This document shows positions 44,981-55,909 of a stretch of 64,000 nucleotides of DNA, in pieces. Each line of letters opens with the position of its first letter. The stretch's first letter is position 1. This DNA comes from Distichodus sexfasciatus (Eukaryota; Chordata; Actinopteri; Characiformes; Distichodontidae): positions 3,134,429 to 3,198,428 of the forward strand of contig JAVGVS010000040.1 in assembly GCA_032718565.1 (NCBI GenBank). The letters run 5' to 3'. The position numbers and the translations under genes are program-made. Under the pieces are notes generated by a model. That model searched no databases. It was not told the origin of the DNA and saw only the letters and a program-made list of their open reading frames with translations.

Positions 44981-46379
44981 GTAATGATGACGTGCCCATG
45001 TCGAAGAGAGTCCAGTTACTTTCCCTTTTTTGAGTAAGAATATATAATGCAAGAAATTGAGCTGTAAGTAGTTCACTAGAGTCTGAACTCTGCTGTACAG
45101 CCTCCGGCCTTCTCTGATGCTTTAATAATAATAGCCAGGCAACAGGACTGAGTGTTCAGATCTAAGAAAAGCACTTACATGACCTCTGAACGGTTGGAAC
45201 AATAACCCACAATGTTTACTACCATCAGAACCATAATTTTTAGCATCTCCATTATTCAAGCGTTCAGCTTTGACCCCACAGCTTCTGGACAGACAGATTA
45301 AAATGAGATGTTGTGGTTAAGCACAAAATATATTCAGGACGTTATTTTCTTAATTCTGTTCTGAGCCGGTGCTGGCGTCTTGTGGAATATTGACAGGTAC
45401 GAAGCCTTCTGATGCTAAGAATATGAGACATTTAAAGAGTCATGAAACCCATAGAGGATGTGGTGTGTGTTTAATTTTAGACTACCTGGTACCTTGTCTC
45501 TCAGAGGTGTAAGTGAAGCCTGAGTTTCGGACACTTTCGCCAATATCATGCATATCAGCGGCACTGAGTACAAATTATTATGATGATTTCACATTTTATG
45601 CTGCAAACGTACAGTTCTGAACTTTGAAGAGGTATTTTTCCATTGCAAATTAAACACTGCTGCGGCACTGTGGCACAGTGGTTATTATTATTATTATTAT
45701 ACACTTATACATTTCAGTTTTATAACACATTTCTGCAAAACTGAAGTAAGCATTTATAAATCAACTTGCACAATATTTACACAATTTAAATGGTTCATGA
45801 ACTAGTGTTTAATCAAATTGACACATATTTATCTTGATAAATCTGGATCTTTAAATAACCTGCCTTCATAAACCTAAATACATTAAAACACATGCTTTTT
45901 AAAATTGGTAATGTAGTTTAAATACATTATAATCTTACATTAAATAGTTTATATTTTATATTTATATTTTATGTATTTTTTACAGTTCATATTAGTAAAC
46001 TTTTCAATTAAAATTGTACTACATTTTTGGTTTTATAAAGTGTATTGAATTTTCTTCATGCATTTAATGGAGTGTAATTTTGAAAATGCTAAAATCTTAC
46101 TTTTTAATATAAGATTTATTAGAATTTATTGTATAAACTCTAAAAAGTTTTTAACTAGTTATTTGTTCATTCATTCATTCATTCATTATCCGAACCACTC
46201 AATATATATATATATATAAGCTTGTCGATCACTGAATCGATGTATCGATGTAGATCAATGTATCGTTACACCCCTAACTTTTAAGGGGAAAATTACACTC
46301 TTTTTCCTGAATCGTTTGGACCGATTGTCTTGCTTTGGCTCTTCTTGTTTCGTGTGACATTTTCAGCTGCAGTTCAAGG
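44981..46379. other. Intergenic, no gene seen
   Basis: 45670-45700 shows a cut SINE head (CACTGTGGCACAGTGG) followed by a TTA run. An ATTC tetramer run lies at 46165-46190 and a CGAT-rich DNA transposon end at 46220-46280. Confidence 0.4.
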
Positions 46380-46745
46380 CTGTTTGTCTACATCCATCGT
46401 AAATCATGTCTCTATTCAATCGTCTTGTCGAGCTGTTTAGCGCGTTATGCTAATGCAGTGGCAGGGGCCGGGGATTTGGCCAGAACGCACTGATTAACAA
46501 GATGTTGACGATCTGCGTGTTTTGCTTCAATAATGACTTTGTTGGCCCATCAGAGGCTCAATTAAGAGGGAACGCTCAGGACTCCCCTCGACCTCGCCTC
46601 TTTTCATCTCTCTCCCTCAGCACCTGCTCGCTCGCTGATTACTGCATCTCTCAATTAGCTCCCGCTTTACGCCGGCTGGGCTTTCACACTCACATGCTTT
46701 CAGTCAGGTCCCTGCCATTCGACTTTCTGCCACTCTTGAAATTTT
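46380..46745. other. Unique, base-balanced block, possible conserved non-coding element
   Basis: Contains an octamer-like TATGCTAATGCA, a SOX-type ACTTTGTTGG and CTCAATTAG words within about 300 bases of non-repetitive DNA. The 81-codon frame through it looks accidental. The enhancer idea is inference. Confidence 0.3.
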
Positions 46746-46766
46746 AGCTTGAAGCCCGTAGAACTC

Positions 46767-46781
46767 GCCGCCCCCTGCTGT
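46767..46781 (-). promoter_or_regulatory. CTCF-like motif, reverse orientation (14 of 15)
   Basis: On the minus strand ACAGCAGGGGGCGGC fits CCASYAGRKGGCRSY at all positions but the first and contains the strong GCAGGGGGCG core. It points toward the forward motifs near 5 kb. Confidence 0.5.
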
Positions 46782-46958
46782 TCACATACTCATGGCAGAC
46801 CATGAGTCCTGACCAGAGTTGTGTTAATCATGTAAATCAATTTCATTAAGATACTGTATCGATCACAGCGGGAGCACAAACACGGAGTACATTAAACACT
46901 CGTTTGAACTGGCACAGTTTAAATCCAGTAGAGACAGTCCGCAATGGGGCAGTTGAAA

Positions 46959-47137
46959 GTGTCATTGTGAACACAGCACACACAACTAAATGTGACCTCT
47001 GCATTTGAACCTATCTGTGAAGAAGCAGTGGACAGCTGACAACTGTACCTTGCTCATGAGCACCTCAGTGGTAACCTGCACCGGCAACCTTCCGATCATG
47101 GGGTCAACTCCCTAATCATTACACTACCAACTGCCCT
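46959..47137 (-). repeat. SINE family A, internally shortened
   Basis: GTCATTGTGAACACAGCACA tail, GTGACCTCTGCATTTGAACC body, and CATTACACTACCAACTGCCC head end. Confidence 0.8.
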
Positions 47138-47149
47138 CAAAAAGCCACT

Positions 47150-47700
47150 AAAAGAGCCATATTACGGAAAAAATACTTCTTTTGACATCCAGTAGGGTCT
47201 GTACTGCCTCTACACACACTGTAAGTTTGATAAAAATGGTGAATTGTGTTAGTATTAATTTAGGAATGTCAGAAATCGTGTGCTTAAATGAGCCGTTTAG
47301 ATTTCTCCTCTACTTCTACATCACAGTAGGGGACATTTGAATAACTCCACCCTCCTATCTGAGAAGCTCCGCCCACCAGGAAGAACTGCTAGCGCTTCCT
47401 GATCCGCCATGTTTTCTCACGAGCGCTAGTGTAGGAATCACAGTGAAGAAGTCTAGTGGCGGAGTGTTGTGTTGAACATGTATGGATGTATGGATGGTCT
47501 GTTAGCGGCAGCCATGTGGATTATTTTCACGTGCTGTCTACACCCCAGTTCCGGAGTGAGGGGCGTGTGTGGGGCAGCAGCGGCTCATTTGCATTTAGGA
47601 ATACTAATGAGAAACAGCCTGTTCTGAAAGGGACTGAAATAGAGGAGTGAAAAGCAGGTGAAAATGGCTAATCTGAGAGGTGTTTACGGCAAACTACTTC
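47150..47700. repeat. Probable dispersed fish repeat
   Basis: CTCCACCCTCCTATCTGAGA, TCCGCCATGTTTTC, GCAGCAGCGGCTCATTTGCA and AACAGCCTGTTCTGAAAGGG are, in this order, words I recall from a teleost interspersed repeat. No ends were defined. Confidence 0.4.
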
Positions 47701-48206
47701 AGAGACATGTTTGGTGGAGCTCATAGACCTGTTTTAACTTGTTAAAAAAACGTATCAAATGGGATCCCAAAATGATCTCAAAGGAGTCTGATTTAAAGGT
47801 CTAAAATGGGGTAAAATGATGCTACATATATATATACACATTAGTATTTGACACGTCAGGACTGTGTAGACAGCAGTTGCTGTGTTTATGTAACGATAAC
47901 TGAAAACCTCGGCACACAGGAGGCTCTGTGAGGGAAGAGGGTTTGACAATAATTAGGCGTTTCTTTCTTAAGAGGCTATTTTAAGGCTTCGTTAAGCTTC
48001 AGGGGCTAATTTTACACACCCTCGCCCCTCTGTGTTCCTCGTCTCCTTCTTATTACAGTAAGGTGCCGCTGTAAGTTATTGCTTCAACAGAGTAACTACT
48101 GCTCATTTAAGGAAAATATATGTAATGAATGAATAATAATCAGTAACATAAGCCATCTTAAGTACTATTGGGACGGGATTAGCTTTACTTGAGGACGTGG
48201 GGTTAA

Positions 48207-48661
48207 CCCTCCTGTTATGTTACGGGTCAAATTGACCTATTTTAAATAAAAATAAAAAAAGAAATTGTTTAAAGTATTTTTTCAGTATGAAACTTCATGT
48301 TACTATTACCGCATGTTACTATTACATAGATACTGTCCGGGTCTATTAGAATGTAAAATAATCAATGTCATGTAAAACTATTGTGTTATACATGTAGGTC
48401 TTTCCAATGTACATTTAAAAAGTTTAAAATGCATTTTTGTAATGAAAAATGAGTGAATTATCCTCATTAAACTATGATCTGTGAGAGGTAAATATCATCG
48501 ATGCACCAAATATTGATTGAAATGATTAGTAATGGAGTTAATAATGAGATAGAAACAATGTTTATTGGGATTTTTTAGTTTCTGACACTTTTGGATAATT
48601 AAACATAAATTGACCCTGGAACATCATTGGTGTTCCTGAGAAACAAAACATAACAGAAGGG
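48207..48661. mobile_element. piggyBac-type MITE, 455 bp
   Basis: CCCTCCTGTTATGTTACGGG at the left and, reversed, CCCTTCTGTTATGTTTTG at the right form terminal inverted repeats. TTAA lies directly outside both ends (48203-48206 and 48662-48665), the target site of piggyBac elements. There is no transposase. Confidence 0.88.
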
Positions 48662-48665
48662 TTAA

Positions 48666-50040
48666 GGTAATTATTAGTAGAGCTTCTGAGTGATTTTAGT
48701 CCCGTCTGAATGTGCCATGTCTGTAATCATTATGGACAATGTCAGTGAAGATTATGGGATTTTTACCTCCTGTAAAAATGTCCACAAAAATGATCTCAGG
48801 TAATGCTAATCCCGCCCGGATAGACCCGCTGTAAACGTACCTGTAAATATTGTCATCCTGTAGTTTCCGGCGGAGGTTGAGGAAATCCCTCTTTTCATTC
48901 ATCACATCAATTTTCGGGATGGTTAACTAGTCTTAAAACATTAAATAGCCTTAAATAGCCTTAAAACATTAAATAGGTCATAAAGCATTAAATAGCTTTT
49001 GAACTGTTATCGTCATGTTTTGTTGCATACAATGTGATTTCAGATCAATTTAAGACCCCCAAATGACAGGGTTCATTAAAATAAATGATTAAAGGGAAAA
49101 GTTTACTCTGTACTTAATTAAAAATATGATCTTTAACAATACAAATTTTAATTTATAAGACACTGTGGCAAACAGGGTTAATTAATAGTGTACGATAGGG
49201 GTGTGCAAAAAATTGTATCGAATCACATTGTGATTCTTTCTCTGTTGATTCAAAATTGATTCATACATTCCAAAAAAATTGATTTCGAGGTTTTTTTTGC
49301 ACTAGTGTAATGGCAGTAGTTTACTTTTTCCATGACAGGAGTTCATCTCACCAGTCATATAGATGAAATCTGCCCAAACAAAGCTGCTTTGTGTGAACAA
49401 GAAGGAAATGCCGTCGGTATGCGTACAGTATGCATTGCATTTAGCTAACTACTTTTGATTCAGTGTGATTTTTTTGGTGATGGAAGAAGTAACTCAAAAC
49501 AGCAATCTGGATGTCAGTGATCTAGTTAGGATATAGCACAATGCTAGCCATTAGCCTGTGTAGCGTGGATGGTTAACCCAAATGCGAAGTGAGACGCGAA
49601 GAGGTAGGCCAACCACGCGAGTTGATGTAAGAACTCTCTAATGCAATAGAGTAAAGATTCCCAGAAGATTCCCACGTTCTAAGGACACACGCTCAATCGA
49701 AGAGAATAAGAAAATAACTGGAGTACTCACAGTTGACACCGAAGTGAATCGGAATGGGCCAGCCATCAAATGACTGAGCGATGAGCCGCGATCGTGCTGA
49801 CCACTCCCGGGCACAGGACAAGAACACAACTGTAGAAAGAGTGTAGAAAATAACCACATAACATTTTTACGGGACAGTCTAGGAATCAGTAATCAGGGAC
49901 AGAAATTTGTCCTAAGCGATGAGGAGCCACGGCTAGTGTGTGATAATTATTGTGTAGTTGATCACAGAGCCGGTGTGAAGCTGGTGTGATACTGTGGGAA
50001 AAAGTGGAAATGATCATTACTCTGGACAATCACATTAACA
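48666..50040. other. Intergenic, no gene seen
   Basis: 49190-49280 holds AGGGGTGTGCAAAAAATTGT and CAAAATTGATTCA words of an eroded CGATT-type DNA transposon. Small direct repeats (CATTAAATAGCCTTAAAT) occur near 48935-48980. Confidence 0.4.
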
Positions 50041-50048
50041 GTGATCAG

Positions 50049-51502
50049 CAGTGTTGTGCAAGTTACCTGCAAAGTGTAATACACTATACATTACTTGTTA
50101 CTGGTATTCAAATGTAATCCGCTACCTTACAATACTACTGTCTCAGAATTGTAATCGTTACATGACTTCTGTAACTTTTCAGTTACTTTCACCAAAATAA
50201 ATGTGAAGATATAACTTGACTTTCTAATATGAGAAAAAATATTGCAGATCATTACATGCCCAGTAGAAGGTGATGTTTGTAGCATAATGATTATGTGCTA
50301 ACCAGACTACAAACAATAATATAACTGGCAAAGTGAGAAACATCAACAGCCAAAATGATAAATGACCAGAATTTGAATAACATCAGAACAGAGGTGGAAT
50401 AAATATTAAGTCTAGGCTTGTTCATTATTAAACAAAACAAAACTATATCCCACACTAATGCTCACTATAATGAGAAGAAAAGATGCATTTTTTCTTACGA
50501 TTGTCATTCCTTTATTCTCTTTGAATTCAAGAGATTCACAACGTAAGTCATGCATAATGCACGCTGGGTGTAGCTTATGATTTCTCATTGTACAGTACAG
50601 TACAATACGGACGACTGTTCCTCCGCCTCAGTGATTTCAGTTTGAAAAAAAAGAACATAGGCTGAACATAGCCTGTAACAGCTAAGACAACACAGGCCAA
50701 ATAAAGAGCCGCAGGCATATGCCTTCAAAAAAGACAACAAAACAGAATCAATTAGGATTCTTAATAAAGTCAGGCAAGTGCTATTTCTCAACGTCGATAG
50801 CTCTTTAGGGTTTGGGCAAAGATTGCACTTGACTAAAACATTCTTTTTGTCCTTATCCCTGACGAACTCAAAGTAATGTGCAAACGTCCACCTCGCAAAA
50901 GTACTGTCTTCTGCCATCTCACCGAGAAGCAAGTATGGCGTCACATCAAGGCCAAAACTAGAGCGAGCAAAATGGCTTGCCGCCAAAATTTCACAGGCGT
51001 AAATTTGAAACTCGAGAGCACAAAATTAAGAACCGACTGCGCGGTTGTGATAATATTGCGCGCAAACTGTATTTTTCCTCTCGAATGTCTTTTTTCCTCT
51101 CGATGTGTTAAATGTCCTTGCGCACAAAGTAGATTACCGACCAGAGGCTTTTTTGCTCGAGTGAGATTTCTACGCGCGCGGTTTGAAAGGGGCGGGTTTT
51201 GGCAGTTCAGCAGTAAGCCTTATGTGTTGCACAAGGGCTCAACTGACCACAAAAAGGACATACAACTCTCGTACATTTTTTTTTTTTAATCATAGATAAT
51301 TAATATGAGGTCTCACGGTCTTGCTGTTTTTAAACAAATACATTTTTGGTTAAAAGTGCTTTTTAACGCACGCGTTACTGAACATGTACCGAGTTAAATA
51401 TTACTGAAAATTGATAAGTAGTGTCTGACATTACTATGTTACAGCAAAAAGTAATCTGTTACTGTAACTCGTTACTTTTGTAATGCGTTACTCCCAACAC
51501 TG
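50049..51502 (-). mobile_element. hAT transposon, 1454 bp, with BED-finger remnant
   Basis: Ends CAGTGTTGTGCAAGTTACCT and, reversed, CAGTGTTGGGAGTAACGCAT are inverted repeats. Flanks GTGATCAG (50041-50048) and GTGATCAA (51503-51510) are the 8-base target duplication with one change. The interior keeps the N-terminal piece of a hAT transposase on the minus strand. The catalytic part is missing, so it is internally deleted. Confidence 0.88.
50585..50986 (-). pseudogene. hAT transposase N-terminal fragment with partial BED zinc finger
   Basis: 133 codons. The middle part (FARWTFAHYFEFV, then VKCNLC and LSTLRNST) has the usual order of a BED finger: aromatic W-F-YF start, C-x2-C pair, and LST...NST before the histidines. 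The His pair that should complete the zinc site is not found; after NST the sequence turns into unrelated hydrophobic residues, suggesting a frameshift, an intron or deletion. It codes no DDE catalytic domain. The element may still respond to a transposase in trans. Confidence 0.7.
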
Positions 51503-51510
51503 GTGATCAA

Positions 51511-52144
51511 TCAATCAATTTGTAGACATCATAAAGAACGCACAACAAGCGTATGTGTGTGTGTGTGCACGGTGTTTGTGTGGTATCGAGGTGGCAGGTG
51601 GTATAACTTGGTGTTTAAGCCAAACTCCTCTCCCACCCCCACTACGCAGCGCCCATCTGTTTGGAGGCCATCTCAGAGGAAGCGGGTTAAAAAGCTCAAA
51701 CCACTAAATGGGTCACGAGCAGCACTGATGAGAAATCAGCCTAAATTATATCCTGCAACACTCTCCAGCTTTACGCTGGTAAAAATAAAAAGATATGTAC
51801 CTTTTGTGGCAGTTGGCAGCACAGCGGTTAGGGCGTTTGCCCCGTGTATGGTTAATGTTTGAATACTTGGCTGTGCTATTTGAATTTTTAGCAAACACTT
51901 TTCAGGAAAATCAGCTGATTGCAACTTGCTGACTGTAGTTTATTTGAGAGTGAGATGTGTTTTATGCCCTGACACAGGTGTGAGGAAAAGGCTCAGATGT
52001 AATCAGCGCGCAAAGCTCACATCTATATAAAAATGTGAGGAGCTGTGAACGCGTTGAACTGTCAGCGTATTTAGTTGCGAGTGTTCAACAGTTTGCAGTT
52101 TGTTTTCAACTCAACATTGAGACTTTGAGGAGTTTTTTGATGTT
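51511..52144. other. Intergenic; SINE head at 51.81-51.86 kb
   Basis: GGCAGCACAGCGGTTAGGGC is a tRNA-like SINE head with no clear body. A GT run lies at 51552-51567. Confidence 0.4.
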
Positions 52145-52270
52145 TCCTGGTTTCGAACCCCTGGTCGGTCGTGGGGCCTTTCTGTGTTTGCTGGAGTTTG
52201 CATGCTCTCCCCATGTGCTCTGGTTTCCTCCCACAGTCCAAAAGTATGCTATACAGGTTAATTGGCAACT
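52145..52270 (+). repeat. SINE family B, truncated both ends
   Basis: GGTTTCGAACCCCTGGTCGG is a good B-box; GGAGTTTGCATGCTCTCCCC and CTCCCACAGTCCAAAAGTAT follow. It is cut at the start of the GGTCTC array. Confidence 0.8.
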
Positions 52271-52650
52271 CCGGTCTCAGTCAGGACTCGTTCTTGGCCC
52301 TTCAGAGTCTTACTCTTGTCTCGGACTTAACACACTCTGGTCTTAGCCTCGTCTCTGTCTCAACCCTTTCAGAGTCTTGGTCTTGTCTTGGTCTCAACAC
52401 ACTCTGATCTCGGTCTCGGCCCTTCAGGGTCTTGGTCTTGTTGTGCTTTCACCTTGTCCCTGGTCTCAGCCTCATCTCGGTCTCAGCCCAGAGTCTTGGT
52501 CTTGTCTTGGTCTCAAAATATTCCGTTCTCGGCCAGGACTCGGTCTCAGTTTCAGCCCTTCAGAGTCTTGGTCTTGTCTCAGTATTGACGTGCTCTGGTC
52601 TTGGTCAGGACTTTGTCTTGGTTTAGGTGGTCTTGACTACAACACTAATA
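52271..52650. repeat. Degenerate GGTCTC/GAGTCTTGG tandem array
   Basis: Units of roughly 40-50 bases with CTTCAGAGTCTTGGTCTTGT then CTCGGTCTCAACACACTCTG, ending GGTTTAGGTGGTCTTGACTA. The array matches the AGACCGAGAC ends of the element at 23.2-24.37 kb in reverse. Confidence 0.85.
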
Positions 52651-53635
52651 TTATAGCTGTGTACTTATGGTTGGAACGACTATAATAATGTAATTCTGAT
52701 TGCAACAATGAAAGAATTTTGAAAACGGGTCAACATTTACCAAAGTTATGGGCAAAAGTACAGAACTCTGTTGATTGGACTCACAGCATATATCAACAGA
52801 CATAAACAGAAATAAGACCAGGTACAGCAGCCCACAAATATCCACGACAGTGCACAGGTACAGACTTCTGAAAAATAGCTAACCTTTAGAGTGATGGAAA
52901 GAGACAAGTGTCAAGGGAAAAAAACACTTTAAAAGCCAAAGACTCCACCCCCTTCATGAAGGGGTAAAAGCGACCCACATGGGGAAACTGCTAAAGTGAC
53001 GGCCGAGAGGACTTGACCAGACACAATCTGAAATGTGCTGAAACATTTTAGTAGCTTTGATTTAAAGGTCTTAAAAACTTGTGTTTGTGTAGGTTCTAAG
53101 CCATCCAGGACGGAAGTAATGTTGAGAGCCTGAAATCAAAGATGTTGAAGATGTTTCGGCTCATGTCTTCGTCACCTTGCAGCACAATGACATCGAAACA
53201 GGACCGAAAAGACAAAAACTCACAGGCGTACAGATTCAAAATGACAAAAAAAACTTCAAGTATTGGTGCAAACTGCGGAGCAGCAAGCCTCTCGACTGTC
53301 CAATTACTTGCAGAAAGTGTTGTCCACTGTGCACTGGAGCTGTGACCACATATCAGCTGTAGAGAGATTATGAATGTAGCAGTTTGACATTTGGGTATCA
53401 TTAGGTGGCTGGAATAGTGAGAGACGGGGCAGAAATTAGGAATGTGCTGCTGCTAATGAGCGTGGGGGTGAACTGCTGGTCCTGCTGGTGGTCTACAGCC
53501 TGCAGCCAAACGGCTCTTTTGGGAAAAAATAGCTGAAAAGTCATCTGACCCAGATACAGTTTTATATGGACCAAGACCTTATCATTGTGTTTGCTTCATT
53601 TTTCTTCTTCTTATAACGTGTTTTAAGTTAATTTA
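52651..53635. other. Intergenic, no gene seen
   Basis: A frame of about 100 codons on the minus strand (53096-53401) overlaps one on the plus strand. I recognise neither; a dispersed repeat is the likelier source. Confidence 0.35.
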
Positions 53636-53680
53636 AGTGAGTGATTATTTGTCATTGTGAGCATAGCACAGCACACAAGT
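53636..53680 (-). repeat. SINE family A tail fragment
   Basis: GTGAGTGATTATTTGTCATT then GTGAGCATAGCACAGCACAC, followed by unrelated DNA. Confidence 0.75.
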
Positions 53681-53739
53681 GTTCCAGTTTCTGAAAATTA
53701 ATTCAGTGTTTGTCAACCATCTTCTTCTTCTTTTTTCAT

Positions 53740-54080
53740 TCACAAAAACAAAATGTTCGCGGCAGATTTGTGGCAAACTTGTGGTTAATTTGTGGCGAAG
53801 TGTGGAGTTTGCGGCAGTGTTCTGGCAACAATGTCAAAATGCCACTAGTGACAAATGTATTTGCCAGTGAATTACCAAAACAGTTTACCAATAATGACAA
53901 ACTTGTAGTGAACTTTTGGTGACACATTTGCCAGGTGCACAAAGTTTGCTAGAAGTCCACCACAAGTTTGTCACAAACCTAATTTGCATGTGAAAATATG
54001 ACCTTGCCGCAACATGATTTGCGGCAACATTGCCAGAGGCTAACAGCAACTGTTTAGCAGAAGCCTTAAATTTTTGTAAA
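53740..54080. repeat. Internally repetitive stretch, possible MITE
   Basis: Words such as GCGGCAGATTTGTGGCAAAC, GTGGCGAAGTG and, inversely, CCACAAGTTTGTCACAAACC and TTGCGGCAACATTGCC recur in both directions. Borders and family are unknown. Confidence 0.4.
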
Positions 54081-54769
54081 GGTTCGGCTTGTGTAGGGGT
54101 CACTACAGTGGATCAAATGCCTTGTTGTCTTCTTTTTCCTTTTTTCTTGGTCAAAAGAACTGGAATTTTCTATTTTGGCCACAAGGGATCTCCACTTAAC
54201 AGAACTGTGCTATTACTTTTCTTGTGGTTCTTGTGGTTAGCAGCAGTCAGACAGTTTATTCAGGAATTAGATTTCGATAGACCATTTCCATTTTTGGTTT
54301 TCAATGCATCTTAGACATTGCGACGTTCCAGACTTCTGCTAGAGGAAATTTTCTCTAACGTAACCTATTTGACTTTAAATTGAATGAAATTCCAATCACT
54401 GACCTCTCAACTTCTCTTCGCTCTGGCAGACGAGTCTCAGAAGAACCACCATTTAAACGAGGTCCAAGTGGCTGCTGTAATCAGATCACGACCATTTTAA
54501 AAAATGCTGCCTGACCGGTCAGTTAAACTAACGAGTAGAACTGCAGAAATTGAGTGCACGAATGAACTTTTGAAGTGAGGATGAAATCTAATTGTAGGAA
54601 AGCGGTGACTGAATGAAGAGGCAGCGTTGTGTGATGTGCAGTGCTACGTTCACTACATGTTCTTATTTCCTCTTTACAATGAGCAACCAGTCAGAACTCT
54701 TTACAGTTATGCCTTTTTTAGACTGTTACACTACATTTTGTTTGTCTGAGATTCGTCACCACGGCCACC
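54081..54769. other. Intergenic, no gene seen
   Basis: No repeat or coding feature I can support. Confidence 0.4.
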
Positions 54770-55015
54770 TAGGCAAGCACTACGCTACCGGGAAGCACGG
54801 CTCCTGAAAGCTTGCTGCTCTGAGAAGCTCCGTTGGCTAAAAGTTTCGTTGTTGCTATGTAGACACGGAGCGGGAGACACGAGCTAGAACCTGTTGCTGT
54901 GTGTGATTATCATTTTGTTTAGACTTTTGCAAATAAAAGAGAGTAACGTTTCAGTCAACTCCTAAACCTGCGCCCTCTCTTACAAAGGGTTGCGCTAAGA
55001 ACGTGACACTTTCGC
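54770..55015 (+). mobile_element. Retroelement terminal (LTR-like) sequence
   Basis: AAGCACGGCTCCTGAAAGCT, then TTTTGCAAATAAAAGAGAGT (with AATAAA), TCAGTCAACTCCTAAACC and AAGAACGTGACAC. It is homologous to 44.51-44.98 kb on the opposite strand. The polyadenylation signal and terminal form suggest an LTR, but no internal retroviral-type genes are present. Confidence 0.45.
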
Positions 55016-55660
55016 ATATCACACATTGAGTCTGGATTTTTCACAAAATTTTCACTGAGATGTTGCTAGCAAATTATCTGCTAGAAGTTCGTTTATTAAT
55101 CAGAAATAAAGACCCAGTAAGGTCAAAATAATATCGGCTCTAAGCTCCTCGTATCAACGAAACAGTTGTTAAAAACCATCTTGTCAATTCTGAGTGAAAA
55201 TGAACGTTGCTAATAGGTAAAATTAGGTCTCAAAGTGGTGAAAATCCAGGCGGTACTTTCTATGCTGTAGACGAACAAAATGATGCTGTAAACTGAACAA
55301 ATTTTGAACGTGAAGTGAGTGACGTTTGCTTTCGTGAGACTGAATGCTGCTCACAGTTTATTGCAGTTTGCAGATTACAGGCAAGCATGGCTGATGCTTC
55401 CAGTTTGGACGCCTCTGCTGAAGGCAGTTTTTTTAAACATTTGAGTCCGTTTTTTGAAGAAATCGGTGTAGATTTAGATGGGGGAAAAACATATTTTTTA
55501 ATGCAAATTATGCCCACCTGTAAATAACAAGTACAGACGTCAGCCACATCTGCATCCAATTTGAAACGACAGATCAATATAAAGCATCAAAGCAGTTTTA
55601 GGGAATGCATTCATCTTAAAGATGAGCACAAAAAATCATTAGCAAGGTATCAGACTATAG

Positions 55661-55909
55661 TGAGTGAGTTATTATTTTGTCATCGTGAACACGCCACAGC
55701 ACAGCACACAGTGCACCACAACGAAATGGGACCTCTGCATTTAACCCTAACCCTGAAGGAGCAGTGGGCAGCTAACAAGTGTCGGGGGAGCAGTGCTTGG
55801 GGACAGTACCTTGCTCATGAGTACCTCAGCGGTAACTTTACTGGCCCTCGATTCGAACCTGCAACCTTCTGATCACGGGGTAAACACCCTGCCGTTACGA
55901 CACCAACTA
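55661..55909 (-). repeat. SINE family A, nearly complete
   Basis: The best-preserved copy: TGAGTGAGTTATTATTTTGT tail, CACAGTGCACCACAACGAAA, CTTGCTCATGAGTACCTCAG, B-box complement GATTCGAACCTG, and GCCGTTACGACACCAACT. Confidence 0.88.

Noticed and set aside
51580..51600. GAGGTGGCAGG as a CTCF site
   Set aside because: Fits only about 10 of 15 positions.
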